From assembly GCF_012927245.1 (NCBI RefSeq), contig NZ_JABBGE010000001.1, forward strand, positions 186,001 through 250,000: a stretch of DNA of 64,000 nt, given 5' to 3'. Below the pieces are notes generated by a model that was not told the origin of the DNA, searched no databases, and saw only the letters and a program-made list of their open reading frames with translations. The stretch's first letter is position 1; every line of letters begins with the position of its first letter. The stretch comes from Streptomyces sp. R302 (GTDB lineage: Bacteria; Actinomycetota; Actinomycetes; Streptomycetales; Streptomycetaceae). Of the stretch, positions 61,308 to 64,000 are shown piece after piece. The position numbers and the translations under genes were made by a program.

Positions 61308-62810
61308 ATGACGAAGAGCGTCCACCACTGGATCGGTGGCAAGACCGTCGAGGGCACGTCGGGCAACTGGGGCCCGGTGACCGACCCGGCCACCGGCGCC
61401 GTCACCACCCGGGTCGCCCTCGCCTCGGTGGAGGAGGTCGACGCGGCGGTCGCCGCCGCGAAGGACGCCTTCGCCACCTGGGGCACCTCCTCGCTGGCCC
61501 AGCGCACCACGATCCTCTTCAAGTTCCGCGCCCTGCTCGACGCCAACCGCGACGCCATCGCCGAGCTGATCGTCGCCGAGCACGGCAAGGTCCACTCCGA
61601 CGCCCTCGGCGAGGTCGCCCGCGGCCTGGAGATCGTCGACCTGGCCTGCGGCATCACCACCCAGCTCAAGGGCGAGCTGTCCACCCAGGTCTCCAACCGG
61701 GTCGACGTCGCCTCGATCCGCCAGCCGGTCGGCGTCGTCGCCGGCATCACGCCCTTCAACTTCCCGGCCATGGTGCCGATGTGGATGTTCCCGATCGCCA
61801 TCGCGACCGGCAACACCTTCGTCCTCAAGCCGAGCGAGAAGGACCCCTCCGCCTCCCTCAAGATCGCCGAGCTGCTCGCCGAGGCCGGCCTCCCGGACGG
61901 CGTCTTCAACGTCCTGCACGGCGACAAGGTGGCCGTCGACCGCCTCCTGGAGCACCCGGACGTCGCCGCGGTCTCCTTCGTCGGCTCCACCCCGATCGCC
62001 CGCCACATCCACACCACGGCCTCCGCCAACGGCAAGCGCGTCCAGGCGCTCGGCGGCGCCAAGAACCACATGCTGGTCCTCCCGGACGCCGACCTCGACG
62101 CCGCCGCCGACGCCGCCGTCTCCGCCGCGTACGGCTCCGCCGGCGAGCGCTGCATGGCGATCTCCGCGGTCGTCGCCGTCGGCGCCGTCGGCGACGAGCT
62201 CGTCGAGAAGATCCGCGAGCGCGCCGAGAAGATCAAGATCGGCCCCGGCACCGACCCGACCTCCGAGATGGGCCCGCTCATCACGGCCGTCCACCGCGAC
62301 AAGGTCGCCTCCTACGTGCACGGTGCCGAGGCCGAGGGCTGCCAGGTCGTCCTCGACGGCACCGGCTACACGGTCGAGGGCTACGAGGACGGCCACTGGA
62401 TCGGCCTCTCCCTCCTCGACCACGTGCCGACCACCGCCAAGGCCTACCAGGACGAGATCTTCGGCCCGGTCCTCTGCGTGCTGCGCGCCGAGACGTACGA
62501 GGAGGGCCTCGCCCTCATCAACGCCTCGCCGTTCGGCAACGGCACCGCGATCTTCACCCGCGACGGCGGCGCCGCCCGCCGCTTCCAGCTGGAGGTCGAG
62601 GCCGGCATGGTCGGCGTCAACGTGCCGATCCCGGTGCCGGTCGGCTACCACTCCTTCGGCGGCTGGAAGGACTCGCTCTTCGGCGACCACCACATCTACG
62701 GCAACGACGGCGTGCACTTCTACACCCGCGGCAAGGTCGTCACCACCCGCTGGCCCGACCCGGCCGACGCCCCCGCCGGCGTCGACCTCGGCTTCCCGCG
62801 CAACCACTGA
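61308..62810 (+). CDS. iolA: CoA-acylating methylmalonate-semialdehyde dehydrogenase
   Basis: 500 residues, NAD-dependent aldehyde dehydrogenase of the MmsA/IolA group. It forms acetyl-CoA from malonate semialdehyde (inositol route) and propionyl-CoA from methylmalonate semialdehyde (valine route). Catalytic Cys in AAYGSAGERCMAIS (about 284), and the family start VHHWIGGKTVEGTSG and ITPFNFPAMVPMWMFPIAIATGN (about 147). AAGGAG precedes the ATG. Last gene of the iol operon, followed by a strong terminator. Could equally be called mmsA. Confidence 0.93.
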   Translation: MTKSVHHWIGGKTVEGTSGNWGPVTDPATGAVTTRVALASVEEVDAAVAAAKDAFATWGTSSLAQRTTILFKFRALLDANRDAIAELIVAEHGKVHSDALGEVARGLEIVDLACGITTQLKGELSTQVSNRVDVASIRQPVGVVAGITPFNFPAMVPMWMFPIAIATGNTFVLKPSEKDPSASLKIAELLAEAGLPDGVFNVLHGDKVAVDRLLEHPDVAAVSFVGSTPIARHIHTTASANGKRVQALGGAKNHMLVLPDADLDAAADAAVSAAYGSAGERCMAISAVVAVGAVGDELVEKIRERAEKIKIGPGTDPTSEMGPLITAVHRDKVASYVHGAEAEGCQVVLDGTGYTVEGYEDGHWIGLSLLDHVPTTAKAYQDEIFGPVLCVLRAETYEEGLALINASPFGNGTAIFTRDGGAARRFQLEVEAGMVGVNVPIPVPVGYHSFGGWKDSLFGDHHIYGNDGVHFYTRGKVVTTRWPDPADAPAGVDLGFPRNH

Positions 62811-62824
62811 CCCGACGGGTCGTA

Positions 62825-62865
62825 CGACGGCCCCCGGGCGCGCACACCGCGCCCGGGGGCCGTCG
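62825..62865 (+). terminator. Terminator of the iol operon
   Basis: An 18-pair uninterrupted stem (62825-62842 with 62848-62865; central GGCCCCCGGGCGCG) around a CACAC loop, 14 bases after iolA. Confidence 0.88.
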
Positions 62866-62874
62866 CCCATGCGG

Positions 62875-62908
62875 CCGGGCGGGCACCCCCGAAGGGGAGC
62901 CCGCCCGG
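62875..62908 (-). terminator. Terminator of the small secreted peptide gene
   Basis: CCGGGCGGGC (62875-62884) pairs with GCCCGCCCGG (62899-62908), with an inner CCCC/GGGG stem, 21 bases past the stop of the leftward peptide gene. Confidence 0.7.
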
Positions 62909-62929
62909 AGCGGTCGACCGGACCGCGGG

Positions 62930-63106
62930 TCAGCCCACGTGCCAGCAGGTGGCGTCGAAGTCCGACACGTGGACACTGCCCGCCGTGGCGTCGACGGCGC
63001 TGAACCAGCAGCCGTGCACGTCACCGGCGTGGGCCGCCGCGGGGGAGGCGGCGATGAAGCCGACAGCGAGCAGACCGGCCAGAGCGATCGAGATGCGCCG
63101 AAGCAT
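62930..63106 (-). CDS. 58-residue secreted peptide with two cysteines
   Basis: Starts MLRRISIALAGLLAVGF, a Sec signal peptide ending near AAAHA, leaving a mature peptide of about 31 residues (GDVHGCWFSAVDATAGS...) with Cys at positions 33 and 54 of the precursor, each next to Trp (GCWF, TCWH). One disulfide is likely. GGAGAG sits seven bases before the ATG, and a hairpin follows the stop, so the gene looks genuine. No antimicrobial or signalling family recognised. Confidence 0.7.
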   Translation of the reverse strand: MLRRISIALAGLLAVGFIAASPAAAHAGDVHGCWFSAVDATAGSVHVSDFDATCWHVG

Positions 63107-63324
63107 GTTCTCTCCTTCGAGTGGGGGCGTTCGCCACGACTCTTCGGCACCTCCCGGCCCACCGCACGCCGGGAGACGCGATCGGGTGGGTCTCCGCTGC
63201 CGGACGCCTCCCCGGACGTACCGCGCCCGCTGTACAAGGTCGCACCGCGTACGCCTCCAGGAGGCCGCCGATCTCCGCCCCGGGGCGCCGTCCGCGCACA
63301 GCCGGCCCGCATACGCTCGGGGCC

Positions 63325-64000
63325 ATGCGACTCCGACTTCCCCGGTGGGCCGCGGTCACCGCCGTCCTCGCCGTCCTCGCGGGCGCCGGCACCTGGACCG
63401 CCGCCGCCCTGGACGAACCCCCGCCCGTCCAGCGCGAGGACCGGGCCCTCACCCTCGACGGGGTGCGGATCGACACCTCGTACTTCACCGGCTCCGGCTC
63501 CGGCCGCCGCCCCGCCGTGCTGCTCGCGCACGGCTTCGGCGGCTCCAAGGACGACGTCCGGGCCCAGGCCGAACGGCTCGCCCGCGACGGGTACGCCGTC
63601 CTCACCTGGTCCGCGCGCGGCTTCGGCGCCTCCGGCGGGAAGATCGGCCTCAACGACCCCGCGCACGAGGTCGCGGACGTGCGGGGACTCGTCGACTGGC
63701 TCGCCGCCCGCCCCGAGGTCCTGCTCGACAAGGCGGGCGACCCGCGCGTCGGCGTCACCGGAGCCTCCTACGGCGGCGCGATCTCCCTCCTCGCCGCCGG
63801 GCACGACCCCCGCGTCGACGCCCTCGCCCCCCAGATCACCTACTGGAACCTCGCCGACGCCCTCTTCCCCGGCGGCGTCTACAAGAAGCTGTGGTCCGGG
63901 ATCCTCTTCTCGATGGGCGCCGACACCCGGGGCGACGCCTGCGGCCGCTTCGCCCCCGAGATCTGCGCCCTGAAGGAACGCGTCGCCGTCTCCGGCCGGC
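63325..64000 (+). CDS. Secreted alpha/beta hydrolase (X-Pro dipeptidyl-peptidase-like), truncated by window end
   Basis: First 225 residues only; no stop before base 64000. Signal-like N-terminus (WAAVTAVLAVLAGAGTWTAAA). The hydrolase core shows HGFGGSKDD (about 71, oxyanion region), ARGFGASGG (about 97) and the nucleophile elbow GVTGASYGGA with its Ser at about 149, as in CocE/NonD and X-Pro dipeptidyl-peptidases. Such proteins cleave acyl-peptide or ester bonds outside the cell. The C-terminal jelly-roll domain, if any, is beyond the window. Confidence 0.82.
   Translation, partial: MRLRLPRWAAVTAVLAVLAGAGTWTAAALDEPPPVQREDRALTLDGVRIDTSYFTGSGSGRRPAVLLAHGFGGSKDDVRAQAERLARDGYAVLTWSARGFGASGGKIGLNDPAHEVADVRGLVDWLAARPEVLLDKAGDPRVGVTGASYGGAISLLAAGHDPRVDALAPQITYWNLADALFPGGVYKKLWSGILFSMGADTRGDACGRFAPEICALKERVAVSGR

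Noticed and set aside
1..64000. tRNA, rRNA or riboswitch genes
   Set aside because: No cloverleaf, rRNA core or known riboswitch sequence was recognised on reading; a covariance-model scan would be needed to exclude them fully.

Overview
The window is ordinary Streptomyces chromosome, or a very close relative. The evidence is very high G+C with strong third-position bias, GTG and even TTG starts, many ATGA/GTGA stop-start overlaps, and an intact desferrioxamine siderophore locus. From memory, much of the gene order resembles the S. coelicolor des to citrate-synthase region, but I could not align it here. Nearly all the long open frames that run opposite or across the genes are GC-rich shadows and are left out. 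I see no tRNA, rRNA, CRISPR array or prophage.

Layout. (1) 1-7.2 kb: the desEF transport/reduction pair and the desABCD biosynthesis operon, all leftward, each unit behind a DmdR/DtxR-type iron box. (2) 7.5-13.9 kb: a leucine/isovalerate catabolic operon (methylcrotonyl-CoA carboxylase beta and alpha, HMG-CoA lyase, acyl-CoA dehydrogenase) with a divergent TetR and paired operators. (3) 14-24.5 kb: a phosphatase-like protein, a CDF metal exporter, a TesB thioesterase with an LCAD-like dehydrogenase, a membrane-anchored HTH protein, and PucR / SpeB ureohydrolase / ThDP enzyme. (4) 24.6-34 kb: a fused heterodimer-like ABC exporter, small membrane and secreted proteins, an S37 peptidase, a GH3 hexosaminidase and a LysR regulator. 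(5) 33.8-36.4 kb: a GGGATCC heptamer array, a DMT exporter gene, and a tnpB-only IS200/IS605-type element inserted exactly at the end of the exporter gene. (6) 36.4-43.2 kb: a secreted protein, a P-loop kinase, an Ntn amide hydrolase, then a LacI-controlled three-gene sugar/polyol operon (Gfo/Idh/MocA, DUF993, TIM-barrel). (7) 43.2-47.5 kb: a DUF937 protein, RecD2 helicase and citrate synthase. (8) 47.9-56.2 kb: a copper-export unit (copZ-copA behind a CsoR-like operator), PrsW, a CPA2 antiporter, a TetR/MMPL pair and a 65-residue HTH protein. (9) 56.4-62.8 kb: myo-inositol catabolism (iolE-like, iolC, iolB, iolD, iolA). (10) A 58-residue secreted peptide and a truncated secreted hydrolase at the right edge.

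How parts work together: DesA-D make desferrioxamines from lysine, DesE imports the ferri-complex and the siderophore-interacting protein releases the iron. The methylcrotonyl-CoA carboxylase operon and the iol operon both end in acyl-CoA units, and citrate synthase is encoded nearby. iolG, the inositol dehydrogenase, is not in the iol operon; the Gfo/Idh/MocA gene 16 kb away belongs to a different, LacI-controlled operon.

Most notable observations: removing bases 35043-36419 (the tnpB element) rebuilds a normal end of the exporter gene, with its TGA overlapping the GTG of the next gene, which fixes the element boundaries and its presumptive guide. The lacI gene is preceded by an 18-bp repeat array that forms a 49-codon leader ORF with its own ribosome-binding site, overlapping the lacI start. 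The small HTH gene at 56 kb has helically spaced GTGAC repeats upstream, including a BldD-like site.
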